A stretch of 64,000 nt of DNA from Motiliproteus sp036960175. GTDB taxonomy: Bacteria; Pseudomonadota; Gammaproteobacteria; Pseudomonadales; Balneatricaceae. The stretch covers positions 62,001-126,000 of the forward strand of contig JBALWH010000005.1 in the NCBI GenBank assembly GCA_036960175.1, given 5' to 3'. Of the stretch, positions 36,195 to 44,970 are shown piece by piece. The stretch's first letter is position 1; each line of letters begins with the position of its first letter. Under the pieces are notes generated by a model. It saw only the letters and a program-made list of their open reading frames with translations. It did no database searches and had not been told where the DNA came from. The translations under genes were made by a program, and so were the position numbers.

Positions 36195-37236
36195 AGCCAT
36201 GGATAAGCCGACTATTCTCGTTGTAGATGACGAACCTGAAGTCATCCAGGCATTGGCGGGCATACTCAGTAACAACTACCAGGTCACCATTGCCATGGAT
36301 GGAGTCAAAGCGCTGGCAATGGCATCAACACAACCTTATCCCGACCTGATTCTGATGGATATCATGCTTCCGGGTTTGGGCGGTTTCGAAGCCTGTCGTC
36401 GTCTTAAAGAGAATTCCGCCACCAGCGCCATCCCGCTAATTTTTATCAGTGTCCTGGACGCCGTTGAAGATGAAAGTTACGGGTTTGAAATGGGCGCTGC
36501 CGACTATATAACCAAACCCTTTTCAGCCCCCATCGTTGAAGCTCGGGTGAAAACCCATCTGGCCCTTTACGACCAGCGCCGGGATCTGAAAAATCTGGTG
36601 GATGAACGCACCACCGAACTGAGAACATCACGACTGGAAATCATCCGTCAACTTGGCCGCGCAGCCGAATACAAAGATAACGAGACAGGCTATCACGTCA
36701 TCCGCATGAGCTTTTATGCGCGCTTACTGGCGCTAAAGGCCGGTTTAAACGAACAACAAGCAGAGTTGCTATTTAATGCGGCCCCCATGCACGACGTTGG
36801 CAAGATTGGTATTCCCGACCACATACTACAAAAACCGGGAAAGCTGAATGCAGAAGAATGGACCATCATGCGCAAACATTGTGAGTATGGCGCCAATATT
36901 ATTGGCCCAGCTGATACTGAGCTAATGCAGTTGGCTCGAGATGTTGCTCTCACCCATCACGAACACTGGAACGGCAATGGCTATCCAAAAGAACTGAAAG
37001 GCGAGGAGATACCCCTAGAAGGCCGTATTGTCGCAATTACAGATGTATTCGATGCCCTGGTCAGTGAACGCCATTACAAGAAGCCATGGCCGATGGAGCA
37101 AGCGATCGATTATATTCTCGAGCAGCGCGGCAAGCAGTTCGACCCGGACCTGATTCCTTTATTTGAAGACGTCATTCCCGACATTATCGGCATTGCCTCC
37201 TGCTACCGAGATGACGAGTCAGAAACTGGAATCTGA
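36187..37236 (+). CDS. Response regulator with HD-GYP cyclic-di-GMP phosphodiesterase
   Basis: The N-terminal receiver (residues 8-125) has phospho-acceptor D58 in LMDIMLPG. A short coiled linker (ERTTELRTSRLEII) leads to the HD-GYP domain: H202-D203 in HDVGKIGIPDHIL, HHEHWNGNGYP with GYP at 265-267, and ITDVFDAL. Such proteins break c-di-GMP to GMP. The gene overlaps the giant kinase by eight bases, so phosphorelay from that kinase probably controls it. It is the same RpfG-type architecture that sits at the end of many phosphorelays. No terminator is obvious downstream. Confidence 0.93.
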   Translation: MTEAMDKPTILVVDDEPEVIQALAGILSNNYQVTIAMDGVKALAMASTQPYPDLILMDIMLPGLGGFEACRRLKENSATSAIPLIFISVLDAVEDESYGFEMGAADYITKPFSAPIVEARVKTHLALYDQRRDLKNLVDERTTELRTSRLEIIRQLGRAAEYKDNETGYHVIRMSFYARLLALKAGLNEQQAELLFNAAPMHDVGKIGIPDHILQKPGKLNAEEWTIMRKHCEYGANIIGPADTELMQLARDVALTHHEHWNGNGYPKELKGEEIPLEGRIVAITDVFDALVSERHYKKPWPMEQAIDYILEQRGKQFDPDLIPLFEDVIPDIIGIASCYRDDESETGI

Positions 37237-37417
37237 CACCCACTAAAACCCCGGCCTCTTTTTCTTCAGCCAAGCAGGAATGAGCAGCGCCGGGGATCGT
37301 ACTGATATAAAACCAACACAAGCAAAAACTAATTTAGCGAATCCCCTGCAAACTCCAAAAACTTGCCTATACTTACTCGTCACCTCGAACAGACTTAAAT
37401 AACCTGAGGTGTCTGCA

Positions 37418-37606
37418 ATGACAATTATGCGTCGCCGTAGCTTGCCAAAACCCCGCCCAGCCCGGGAAACCCATAATTCCATCTGTAACCAAACTGATGT
37501 CTATTTAAAACACGGTGGGGTCATCACCATAATTCCTGCTGGATTTACCGGGGTAACTGGGATTGCAGGGCCAGAACAACGAGTACGCAGTAGGATTCGC
37601 CACTAA
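37418..37606 (+). CDS. Possible small basic protein
   Basis: A 62-codon frame starts MTIMRRRSLPKPRPARE, with GAGG eight bases before the ATG and TATACT at 37368-37373 as a possible -10. The N-terminus is very basic and proline-rich. The later part has a glycine-rich hydrophobic run (GGVITIIPAGFTGVTGIAG) and a basic end. I do not recognise it. The lack of a long open frame on the other strand and the good start signals favour a real small gene, but chance cannot be excluded. It lies between the HD-GYP gene and a convergent EAL remnant. Confidence 0.35.
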   Translation: MTIMRRRSLPKPRPARETHNSICNQTDVYLKHGGVITIIPAGFTGVTGIAGPEQRVRSRIRH

Positions 37607-37712
37607 ATAAAGCCTGCCCTGCGAGCTACCGAAGCCGCATGCTAATCGATTCACTCGGGAGAATAGCGTTGAACGCACCTTTCGGTGGCTATGCACTCGC
37701 ACGCGTACAGCC

Positions 37713-38483
37713 CTACGCCATGGCAGTACGACATAACATCAGGCTTTTTGGAGGTTGATCCTGGGATGCCAGAAACTGACTCTGGAATTCTTCAGCCACT
37801 AACGGGCGACTGAGTATAAAACCCTGCATATAGTCACAGCCCTGTTCGCTTAAGATACGCAGCTGCTCTGGAGTTTCCACCCCTTCGGCAACAAGCTCCA
37901 TCTTGAGATTATTCGCCATAGCGATGATAGTTCGTACAATCTCAAGATCACTACTACTGGATTCAAGATCACGCACGAAGGTGCGGTCGATCTTCAGATA
38001 ATCTAACGGAAAGGTCTTCAGGTAGCTCAGCGAAGAATAGCCCGTGCCAAAGTCATCGACGGCAAACCGGACACCCAGCGCCTTGATAGCCTGGAACTGA
38101 GCCAGAGTACTCTCGGCATCATCCATCAATACGCTCTCGGTGATTTCCAATACCAAAGCATCGGGATCGATACCACTATTCTGGATGATGCGCTGCAATG
38201 AATCACAGAGATTATTGCTTCGAAACTGCAGAGCAGACAAATTGACGTTAATTTTGCCAGGATTCAGCCCTTGAGCTTTCCAATGACACCACTGATTACA
38301 GGCTTCACGTAACACCCAGTCTCCGATCTCCATTATCATGCCATTGCTCTCAGCCAGCGGAATGAAATCCAGTGGAGGCACGACACCCCACTGCGGATGG
38401 AGCCAACGGATCAAAGCCTCCATGCCAAGCGCCAGCAAAGGCTGGTAATAAAGTTTGAGTTCGTTTTTACTTATCGCATGACG
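37713..38483 (-). pseudogene. EAL-domain part cut off by an in-frame stop
   Basis: This stretch continues the frame of the GGDEF gene at 38484 after its TGA: RHAISKNELKLYYQP leads straight into LGMEALIRWLHP. From there the EAL phosphodiesterase motifs are intact (NVNLSALQF, EITESVLM, DDFGTGYSSLSYLK, DYLKIDRTFV, VAEGVET, QGFILSRP). About six residues that normally separate YYQP from the EAL motif are missing. An ATG at 38438 could restart translation, but has no good ribosome site. It is probably silent, unless readthrough or internal initiation occurs. Confidence 0.75.
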
Positions 38484-40262
38484 TCAATTGTTTTCCACAT
38501 CCAAACGTTTTAACGCCAAGATGTTCATTTCCATATCGAAAAAAGCGAACTGGTTTTTGCCGTAGGATTTGGCGCTGTATAGCGCTGTATCCGCATTTTG
38601 CATCAACAGCCGTTCATTCATGCCATCCTCTGGGAAAATAGCAATACCGGTACTAAAGGTAGCGTAAAGATCCTGCATATTTACCTGTAGCGGCTGACAG
38701 AATAAGTGTTGGATGCGTTCGACAACCTTACCCGCATCTAAGGGATCGGCGACGTAAGGTAGCAATATCAGGAATTCATCGCCGCCGTGCCGAGACACCG
38801 TTGGAGACATCAGCTGCATATCCTCATGGGCGATAATATCAGATTCCCGCAGCGCCTCTACCAACCGCTCACTAACCTGGCGAAGCAACTCGTCACCCAC
38901 ATCGTGCCCAAGGGAATCGTTAACCTGCTTGAAATTATCGAGATCCAAAAACAACACCGCCAGATGCTGATTTTTACGGTGGGCATACTTTACCGCTTGT
39001 TGTAAGCGATCATTAAACAGGGTGCGATTGGGCAACCCGGATAAGGAATCATAAAAGGTTAGTTTGTGGATTTTGTCCTCTGCCAATTTTCTCGCGGATA
39101 TATTTGTCGCAATAAATAAGAATCCCTCATGCTCAGCATTGTCGCTAAGGATGGAGCTCATTGATGCCAACACAGGTACCCGATGCCCCTTAGCATTGCG
39201 CAGACTTCGTTCGGAGTGTTCCTCTTCATCAACCGGTATCAACTGTGCAATGTCCGGTTCTTGCTTACCCTGCTCTAACAACAAACTCAGAGGCCGCCCC
39301 AACAGCTCCGCTTCGCGATAACCCAGCTGTTCACAGGCGGCCCGATTTACCTTTTTCATGACCCCGTGTTTATCCGTTGCGATCAATACATCTTCCATCA
39401 CATGGAGAATATTTTCCGTATACCGGTGCGCCTCTTTTAACTGCTGCTGATTTTGTTTCAGATCGTCGAGCATCTGGTTAAACGCCAGAGACAGCTGACC
39501 AAGTTCATCTTGTGGCACCACGGGAACCGGAGTTGTATAATCTCCTCTGGAGATACGGGCAACGGCATCTTTGAGCCGAGTGATCGGGCGGGCTATATTC
39601 TTGGCGTGACTCAGCGCCATCAAAGCCACGACAAGCAAGCTAACTGTCACGCCAAAAATCAACATTTGAAAGAGCTCGCCAATCGAATCATTTACATCGC
39701 TAGAGTGCTCTTCTATTTCTTCTAGTTCATGATTAAGCGCCGCCTGGCTAACCGAAAAAAGCTCAATTTCAACCTGTTCAAACTGCTGCTTAAGCGCCAA
39801 TAGCGCTGCGGCACTCTGTTGGCTTTTTATCGCCGTAAAAAACAGATCGCTAATACGCAAAAGTTCATCTGAAAGCTGTTGGATCTGGGTAGAGACTTCC
39901 ACTTCATCCGGGAAATAACGATGGACTAATGCCCTGTACTGTTTGAGGGACTGTCGAAGATTTCTGCGGCCCTGAAAAGCCTCTTCATTCTCGTCACCGT
40001 CTACGGAATGACCTAGCTCTATACCATGGGCCATTTTCAACGCACTGATCAGTCCCGCTTCAGAGGTCGAGGAAACCACACGCAGGGCACTGAATCTCAC
40101 TTTATTTAGTGCAGAGAGAACGGGTGTTGTCTTGTGACTGAGCTGCTCATACTCCTGCAGAACCTGCAGGTTACTTTGGTAAGAGAAAAAACCGAACAAA
40201 CATAGCGTGGCGGTGATAGCGAAGTAGGCAACCAACAAGCGATGTTTTATCTTCATATTCAA
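38484..40262 (-). CDS. Membrane GGDEF protein, truncated first half of a GGDEF-EAL protein
   Basis: The 592 residues contain a first membrane helix (about 8-28), a periplasmic helical sensor region (about 30-195), a second helix (about 200-220), HAMP, PAS (about 285-400) and GGDEF at 493-497 in SRHGGDEFLILL. The protein ends LKRLDVENN, the point where GGDEF-EAL proteins normally pass into the EAL domain, which here follows in the same frame beyond a TGA at 38484-38486. The usual inhibitory RxxD is not clear. If stable, the product would be a cyclase without its phosphodiesterase half. Confidence 0.85.
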   Translation of the reverse strand: MNMKIKHRLLVAYFAITATLCLFGFFSYQSNLQVLQEYEQLSHKTTPVLSALNKVRFSALRVVSSTSEAGLISALKMAHGIELGHSVDGDENEEAFQGRRNLRQSLKQYRALVHRYFPDEVEVSTQIQQLSDELLRISDLFFTAIKSQQSAAALLALKQQFEQVEIELFSVSQAALNHELEEIEEHSSDVNDSIGELFQMLIFGVTVSLLVVALMALSHAKNIARPITRLKDAVARISRGDYTTPVPVVPQDELGQLSLAFNQMLDDLKQNQQQLKEAHRYTENILHVMEDVLIATDKHGVMKKVNRAACEQLGYREAELLGRPLSLLLEQGKQEPDIAQLIPVDEEEHSERSLRNAKGHRVPVLASMSSILSDNAEHEGFLFIATNISARKLAEDKIHKLTFYDSLSGLPNRTLFNDRLQQAVKYAHRKNQHLAVLFLDLDNFKQVNDSLGHDVGDELLRQVSERLVEALRESDIIAHEDMQLMSPTVSRHGGDEFLILLPYVADPLDAGKVVERIQHLFCQPLQVNMQDLYATFSTGIAIFPEDGMNERLLMQNADTALYSAKSYGKNQFAFFDMEMNILALKRLDVENN

Positions 40263-40479
40263 GTCTCTAGAGCGAAATACTATCCGTATTATGTCATATC
40301 AGAGGCTAGGTTCGATCCATAAAACTGCCGTTGCCATATTATAGATTAGAAAAAAATCGGTATTTTATGCGTTAGATTAATGCCCCCTGCAATTATTGAC
40401 CAAAAGCACATAGATGATCTTAATGCATTTGTGGTTTACTTCCATTGCAGGCCATTACCACGTTCTATGTAGGAGATTT

Positions 40480-40491
40480 ATGCGGGCATGA
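40480..40491 (+). promoter_or_regulatory. Three-codon leader cistron overlapping the kinase start
   Basis: AGGAG is followed by ATG CGG GCA TGA. The TGA overlaps the ATG of the histidine kinase at 40488 (ATGA). The good ribosome site serves the minicistron rather than the kinase, so the kinase may depend on reinitiation. Confidence 0.45.
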
Positions 40492-41615
40492 ATATCGCCA
40501 TTAAGGAAGCGCTTCGTGTTGTAGTCAGCATTGCTTTGTCGGTGTTTATCGCGGAGATGCTGGTCATGCTGATATTAAGTCAACTTGAAGACTTATCTAC
40601 GCTGACCGAGTCCATTGTTGATGCCAGTTTATTAACCGTATTGCTAGCGCCGGCACTCTATTTCCTGGTCTACCGTCCCCTCAAGCGAGAAATCAAAGAA
40701 CGCCGCAGAGCAGAAACAGATCTGCGGACATCCCTACATAATGAAAAGGTCCTCAACGAAAAACTAACCGCCGCACGGGATCAATTATTAGAATCCGAAA
40801 AACTCGTGTCTATGGGCCAAATCGCCGCCGGTGTCGCCCATGAAATCAATAACCCAGTCGGGTTTGTTGCTTCCAATATGGGCAGCCTGGAGACCTATCT
40901 CGATGATCTGCTGAAGCTAGTGAGCAGCTACGAGAACTGTCATCCTCTTATCCAGCAAGATACCGAGCTATTTCAAACCATTCTCGCGGCACGTGAGTCG
41001 GCAGATATCGATTACCTAAAGTCAGACAGCAGTGATCTCATCAAAGAAAGCCAGGATGGCATTGCTCGTATCAAACGAATAGTTCAAGACCTGAAGGATT
41101 TCTCTCGCTCAGATGATGGCGTCTACGAGTTCGCTGACCTCAACCATGAACTAGACAGAACACTGAATATCGTTAACAACGAACTCAAATACCACACCAA
41201 ATTGGAAAAAGTTCTGGGAGAGATCCCTGCAGTAGAATGTGTGCCATCACAAATCAACCAAGTACTGCTTAACCTGCTCGTCAATGCCGGCCAGGCAATT
41301 GAAAAAGAGGGGATTATCCGCATTTGCACGGAATTGAAAGACGATCAGGTACAGATCAGTATTACAGATAACGGCTGTGGCATGAGTGAGCAGCAACTGA
41401 CCCGCATCTTCGAGCCCTTTTATACAACCAAACCACGGGGTAAGGGAACAGGCCTGGGGCTGTCGGTCTCCTGGGGCATCATCCAAACGCATGGTGGCAG
41501 CATTACGGCAGAGAGCGAACAGGGTAAAGGAACTACATTTCGGGTCTGTTTGCCGCTAAAACAGGCCAATGATAGTCAAGAAAAACAAGTTGAAGCATCA
41601 GTGCAAGCGGGCTAG
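40488..41615 (+). CDS. Membrane sensor histidine kinase
   Basis: The 375 residues have two membrane helices (about 8-30 and 45-65) with almost no loop outside the membrane, then a coiled coil (KREIKERRRAETDLRTSL). HisKA follows with H118 in GVAHEINNPVGFV, and then the ATPase domain with NLLVNAGQAI, DNGCGM, FEPFYTTKPRGKGTGLGL. The HEINNP box marks the NtrB/ATP-sensing type kinases. No response regulator gene is adjacent on this strand. A short periplasmic part suggests membrane or cytoplasmic sensing. Translation may be coupled to a three-codon minicistron in front. Confidence 0.9.
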   Translation: MNIAIKEALRVVVSIALSVFIAEMLVMLILSQLEDLSTLTESIVDASLLTVLLAPALYFLVYRPLKREIKERRRAETDLRTSLHNEKVLNEKLTAARDQLLESEKLVSMGQIAAGVAHEINNPVGFVASNMGSLETYLDDLLKLVSSYENCHPLIQQDTELFQTILAARESADIDYLKSDSSDLIKESQDGIARIKRIVQDLKDFSRSDDGVYEFADLNHELDRTLNIVNNELKYHTKLEKVLGEIPAVECVPSQINQVLLNLLVNAGQAIEKEGIIRICTELKDDQVQISITDNGCGMSEQQLTRIFEPFYTTKPRGKGTGLGLSVSWGIIQTHGGSITAESEQGKGTTFRVCLPLKQANDSQEKQVEASVQAG

Positions 41616-41690
41616 TCTTACTTAGACTCTCTCCTAGTAGAGATGTATCGTAACCCTAAGGAAACGATTACAGGGTGTTAGTAATCTCCT

Positions 41691-42113
41691 ATGACCCGCC
41701 TAAACAAATCTGATCTGGCACTGTTTAAGGGTTTGAAATCCCTGTCAGAATCCGCCTTTCCTAAAGTATGTAACTTTTGCAACCGCCGCTATGAATCCGC
41801 CGAAGACTTCGTCAAAGCTACCCAGGAGCTGCCTCAGGGTAGCGGTCTAAAAGCATCCTGGGATGACGATGATCACTCAATCGTCGAGCTCTATCGCAAT
41901 TGCGTCTGCGGCTCCACCCTGATGGATTTCTTCAGCGACCGGCGAGATGGCAGTGACAGGGGTCTCAGCCGCCGAGAGCATTTTGGTAAAATGCTCAACA
42001 TATTGACGACAAGAGGCATAGAAGCTGATTTAGCTCGCCATGAGCTAATCACCGTCATGCGGGGCGGACGCAGCGCGACGCTAGAAGCTATGGGCTTGAA
42101 ATTCAGGGACTGA
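41691..42113 (+). CDS. Conserved hypothetical protein with two cysteine pairs
   Basis: The 140-residue cytosolic protein has C27-N-F-C30 near the start and C72-V-C74 in the middle, which together could bind a metal. The phrase SWDDDDHSIVELYRNCVCG, followed by STLMDFFSDRRD, is distinctive. I recall similar uncharacterised proteins in sulfur-oxidising and marine gammaproteobacteria but know no function. The C-terminal half is helical and charged. It is 75 bases after the histidine kinase on the same strand and might be co-transcribed with it. Confidence 0.7.
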   Translation: MTRLNKSDLALFKGLKSLSESAFPKVCNFCNRRYESAEDFVKATQELPQGSGLKASWDDDDHSIVELYRNCVCGSTLMDFFSDRRDGSDRGLSRREHFGKMLNILTTRGIEADLARHELITVMRGGRSATLEAMGLKFRD

Positions 42114-42135
42114 CTCAGCCCCAAGGCACTTTCTA

Positions 42136-42702
42136 TCACTGGCTAAGACGAAGCTGCTTGCGCACAGCGAGCATAAAGGTCACTAGCGTTATCAGTGACA
42201 ATCCAAACAGTATCTGAGCATAACTATCAGCGACTAAAACCCTGTTTAGTAGCCAAAGTCGAATCAGCCAAGCAATAACGCCAAGCAGTACCCACCCTGC
42301 ACCGGGCTTATGTTGCAACTCTAGCCGAACGAAGATGATGGACGCCATTGAAAGTAGTCCCAGCGGCATCAATAGCGACAATGAATATCCACTTATCTCC
42401 ACAGAGATAAAACGGCATAACAGCCCGAGGGGAACCAGCACTAGAAAAGCTCGCCCCGCTTGTCGCCGCCCGCAAGCCGCCTCAAAAGTCACCACGCCCA
42501 ATAGTGCCGCCGCCAGGGTTTCACCAAGAGCCCACCAGGGCAGGATGAGACTATCAGAGGCTGTTGAAAGCGCTTGCAAGCAGAGCAATGCTAACAAGAT
42601 TAACCATAGCGCCCCCTTCCATGGGTCGCGCTTATAAAATGGCAGAATCCCTGCCACTAAAATTACCGAAACAACTGCCGCTATGAGTTCCACAACAAGC
42701 AC
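42136..42702 (-). CDS. Hypothetical integral membrane protein
   Basis: The 188 residues contain about six hydrophobic helices separated by short basic loops (FYKRDPWKGA, CGRRQAGRA, RLELQHKPGAG), ending in a positively charged tail. No family is recognised and no catalytic motif is visible. It converges with the cysteine-pair protein, 22 bases away, and precedes another small membrane protein in the other direction. It may be a transporter subunit or an accessory protein; the sequence does not decide. Confidence 0.6.
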   Translation of the reverse strand: MLVVELIAAVVSVILVAGILPFYKRDPWKGALWLILLALLCLQALSTASDSLILPWWALGETLAAALLGVVTFEAACGRRQAGRAFLVLVPLGLLCRFISVEISGYSLSLLMPLGLLSMASIIFVRLELQHKPGAGWVLLGVIAWLIRLWLLNRVLVADSYAQILFGLSLITLVTFMLAVRKQLRLSQ

Positions 42703-42802
42703 ACCACCAAGCTCTTAACGGAAAATACTGACTACTCCAGCCAAGACATTAGCAGTCACCGATTCTGACCTTATGTTCTCTATGCTGTCAGTAAAACCAT
42801 GA

Positions 42803-43321
42803 CTAACCGGCCAAGGCTGAAGACCCACTTCTGTCCGTGACACTGCCAAACCGGAAAGCCAGATTTGCAATCAAAATCACCATGCCAGTAAGCAACGAGC
42901 CGACGCCTAAGTAGACCCAGAACTCAGTTGAAAATGAACTATGTGCGGCACTACGTCCCATCGAAGGTGATAACAGAAACATGGTAAACCATGAAAAAGA
43001 ATAGGTGCCTCCCAGGCTAATCAAGATCGCAGTCGTCTTTTTCAGCGAGGGGGCCAACGAAGACACTGCAACGACGAGAATCAGGGTCATGCTAAATGCG
43101 GCAACGCCTAGCGCATGAAAATGAGCACGCTGTACATAGCGCCAAATTTTGGCAGAACTATTGCCGTCATGCAGCTGGGGGAATGCGGCCACGCCTTGGC
43201 TTATCATCTCTTTAAATGCATCTTCATTAACACCAAAGCCCACACCTAGCGCGATGCCAAATAGCATGATAATGATGCAGATAAGTACAGCTATACGGAC
43301 TGGTTCGAAATTATGGTTCAT
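42803..43321 (-). CDS. Hypothetical four-helix membrane protein
   Basis: The 172 residues form four hydrophobic segments (about 8-28, 68-90, 98-118, 135-158). RAHFHALG near residue 66 carries two histidines at the membrane edge, which could bind haem or metal, but this is a guess. A conserved-looking turn FLLSPSMGRSAAHS precedes the last helix. No family is recognised. The gene starts with an ATG and a weak site, and the region upstream to 43656 has the tandem repeats described separately. Confidence 0.55.
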   Translation of the reverse strand: MNHNFEPVRIAVLICIIIMLFGIALGVGFGVNEDAFKEMISQGVAAFPQLHDGNSSAKIWRYVQRAHFHALGVAAFSMTLILVVAVSSLAPSLKKTTAILISLGGTYSFSWFTMFLLSPSMGRSAAHSSFSTEFWVYLGVGSLLTGMVILIANLAFRFGSVTDRSGSSALAG

Positions 43322-43525
43322 GATCTTTCCCTAATTATGTTGACATTATTTCGTGTTAAGGGTGGATCATAAAACCCTAATATTAAGTGAATATTAAGGA
43401 CGCTATTGATTGGAGGGGGGCATCATCAGGGATTTTCAGTCCTAGCGGCCCACAGCACCGCGAACATCTGCAACGGCTAGATCAAGCGGGCATTATTCTA
43501 AACTCCTAGGCATTAACGAACCCTG

Positions 43526-43594
43526 CTTTAGCCTCCGGTGACTACATACTTTAGCCCCAGGTGACTACGTACTTTAGCCTCAAGTGACTGCATA
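43526..43594. repeat. Three tandem 23-bp repeats before the oxidoreductase gene
   Basis: Units begin at 43526, 43549 and 43572. Each starts CTTTAGCC (the third CTTTAGCCTC) and contains GTGACT followed by RCRTA. They differ at a few positions. The array ends 62 bases before the ATG at 43657. The remainder of 43322-43656 shows no gene. Confidence 0.85.
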
Positions 43595-43656
43595 TAGATT
43601 GCGGGATTATAGATACCGTGACAGTCTCACTAGGTCACAAACAATGGAGAAGGAAA

Positions 43657-44676
43657 ATGCGCGCATATCAAGTACATTCAGCGGATGGTATCGAAGCCAT
43701 TCAGCAGATCGAACAGCCCACTCCAACACTGGCTGATAACGAAGTACTGGTGCGGATGAAGGCCTGCTCCCTCAATTACCGAGATCTGCTTATCCCCATG
43801 GGCGGCTATGTGCGCAATGATGTTCGCCCCATCATCCCGCTGTCAGATGGCGCCGGAGAAGTGGTCAGCGTCGGTAAAGCGGTCACCTCGATAAGGCCTG
43901 GAGATCGAGTTATCGGTAATTTTTTCCAGCACTGGGTTGCTGGCGATATCGATGACCAAGGTCTGAACTCGGCCCTCGGTGGTGCTATTGATGGCGTACT
44001 GGCAGATTACTTTGTGCTCCAGGAAGCAGCCACCGTTAAGATTCCAGATTATCTATCCTACACCGAAGCCGCCACCCTACCCTGCGCCGCGACCACTGCG
44101 TGGCACGCTCTGGTTAGCGTTGGCAAGCTGAAACCCGGCGATACCATTCTTTTGCTGGGAACAGGCGGCGTATCTATCTTCGGCCTGCAACTAGCCAAGG
44201 CGATGGGCGCAACCACCATTATCACCTCCTCATCTGAGGAAAAGCTCGCTCATGCCCGTGCCCTTGGCGCAGATCACTGCATCAATTACAAAACATACCC
44301 GAACTGGGAAGAGCAAGTCCTTGAAATCACTCAAGGCCAAGGGGTCGATAACGTACTCGAGGTCGGCGGCGCCGGTACCTTTGAGAAGTCCGTCGCCAGC
44401 ACTAAAGTCAACGGCACTGTATCAATGATCGGCATATTAACCGGGCTAGAGAGCCCGACCATGAGTCTCATGACAATATTCAATCTGCTACGCATTCAAG
44501 GTATCTATGTCGGCAGTAGCACCATGCTTAGAGAGCTGCTTACCCTGATGACTGAACACCAGATTCGCCCTAATATTGATAGAACATTTCCCTTTAGTGA
44601 TGCTAAACAGGCCTATCAGTACCTGGCTACAGCCAAGCATTTTGGGAAAGTGGTCATCGAGAATGACAGCCAATAA
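43657..44676 (+). CDS. Zinc-independent NAD(P)-dependent alcohol dehydrogenase / quinone oxidoreductase family
   Basis: The 339 residues start at MRAYQVHSADG, with AAGGA five bases ahead; the 13 upstream codons are rejected. The medium-chain dehydrogenase fold is clear: GroES-like N-terminal domain (SLNYRDLLIPMGGY, IPLSDGAGEVVSVG) and a Rossmann domain with LLLGTGGVSIFGLQLAKAMG. The catalytic zinc ligands of classical alcohol dehydrogenases are not present at their usual places, so a quinone or enone reductase role is more likely. The substrate is unknown. It is transcribed alone behind a tandem-repeat upstream region. Confidence 0.85.
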   Translation: MRAYQVHSADGIEAIQQIEQPTPTLADNEVLVRMKACSLNYRDLLIPMGGYVRNDVRPIIPLSDGAGEVVSVGKAVTSIRPGDRVIGNFFQHWVAGDIDDQGLNSALGGAIDGVLADYFVLQEAATVKIPDYLSYTEAATLPCAATTAWHALVSVGKLKPGDTILLLGTGGVSIFGLQLAKAMGATTIITSSSEEKLAHARALGADHCINYKTYPNWEEQVLEITQGQGVDNVLEVGGAGTFEKSVASTKVNGTVSMIGILTGLESPTMSLMTIFNLLRIQGIYVGSSTMLRELLTLMTEHQIRPNIDRTFPFSDAKQAYQYLATAKHFGKVVIENDSQ

Positions 44677-44922
44677 TACAATCTAATGTGCTGCTCTGTG
44701 GGCAGCCGCTCAACCAGAATTCCAACACTATAACCGCGCCTGTGACTCCACCGCCACGGAGTAGCCGTTCCCGCAAGCGCGCAGGGATAACACCAATCGG
44801 CAAGCATCCAATATTCTAATTCCATTGAAATGGCCTCGAACAACGAGCCCTATCGCTGAATACCTTTAATGGGCCAAATGGTCGCAGGACAAACACGAAT
44901 GGTGCAATGCACAAAAGAGGAG

Positions 44923-44956
44923 TATATTAGTCAACTACTAGTAGCTATCCGATAGC
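44923..44956 (+). promoter_or_regulatory. Putative promoter with two abutting palindromes
   Basis: TATATT at 44923-44928 is a possible -10. Directly after it come the perfect palindrome CTACTAGTAG (44935-44944) and GCTATC-C-GATAGC (44944-44956), just before the GGAG site of the gene at 44971. This layout suits an operator at the transcription start. Confidence 0.35.
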
Positions 44957-44970
44957 CGTGGAGACTCCCA

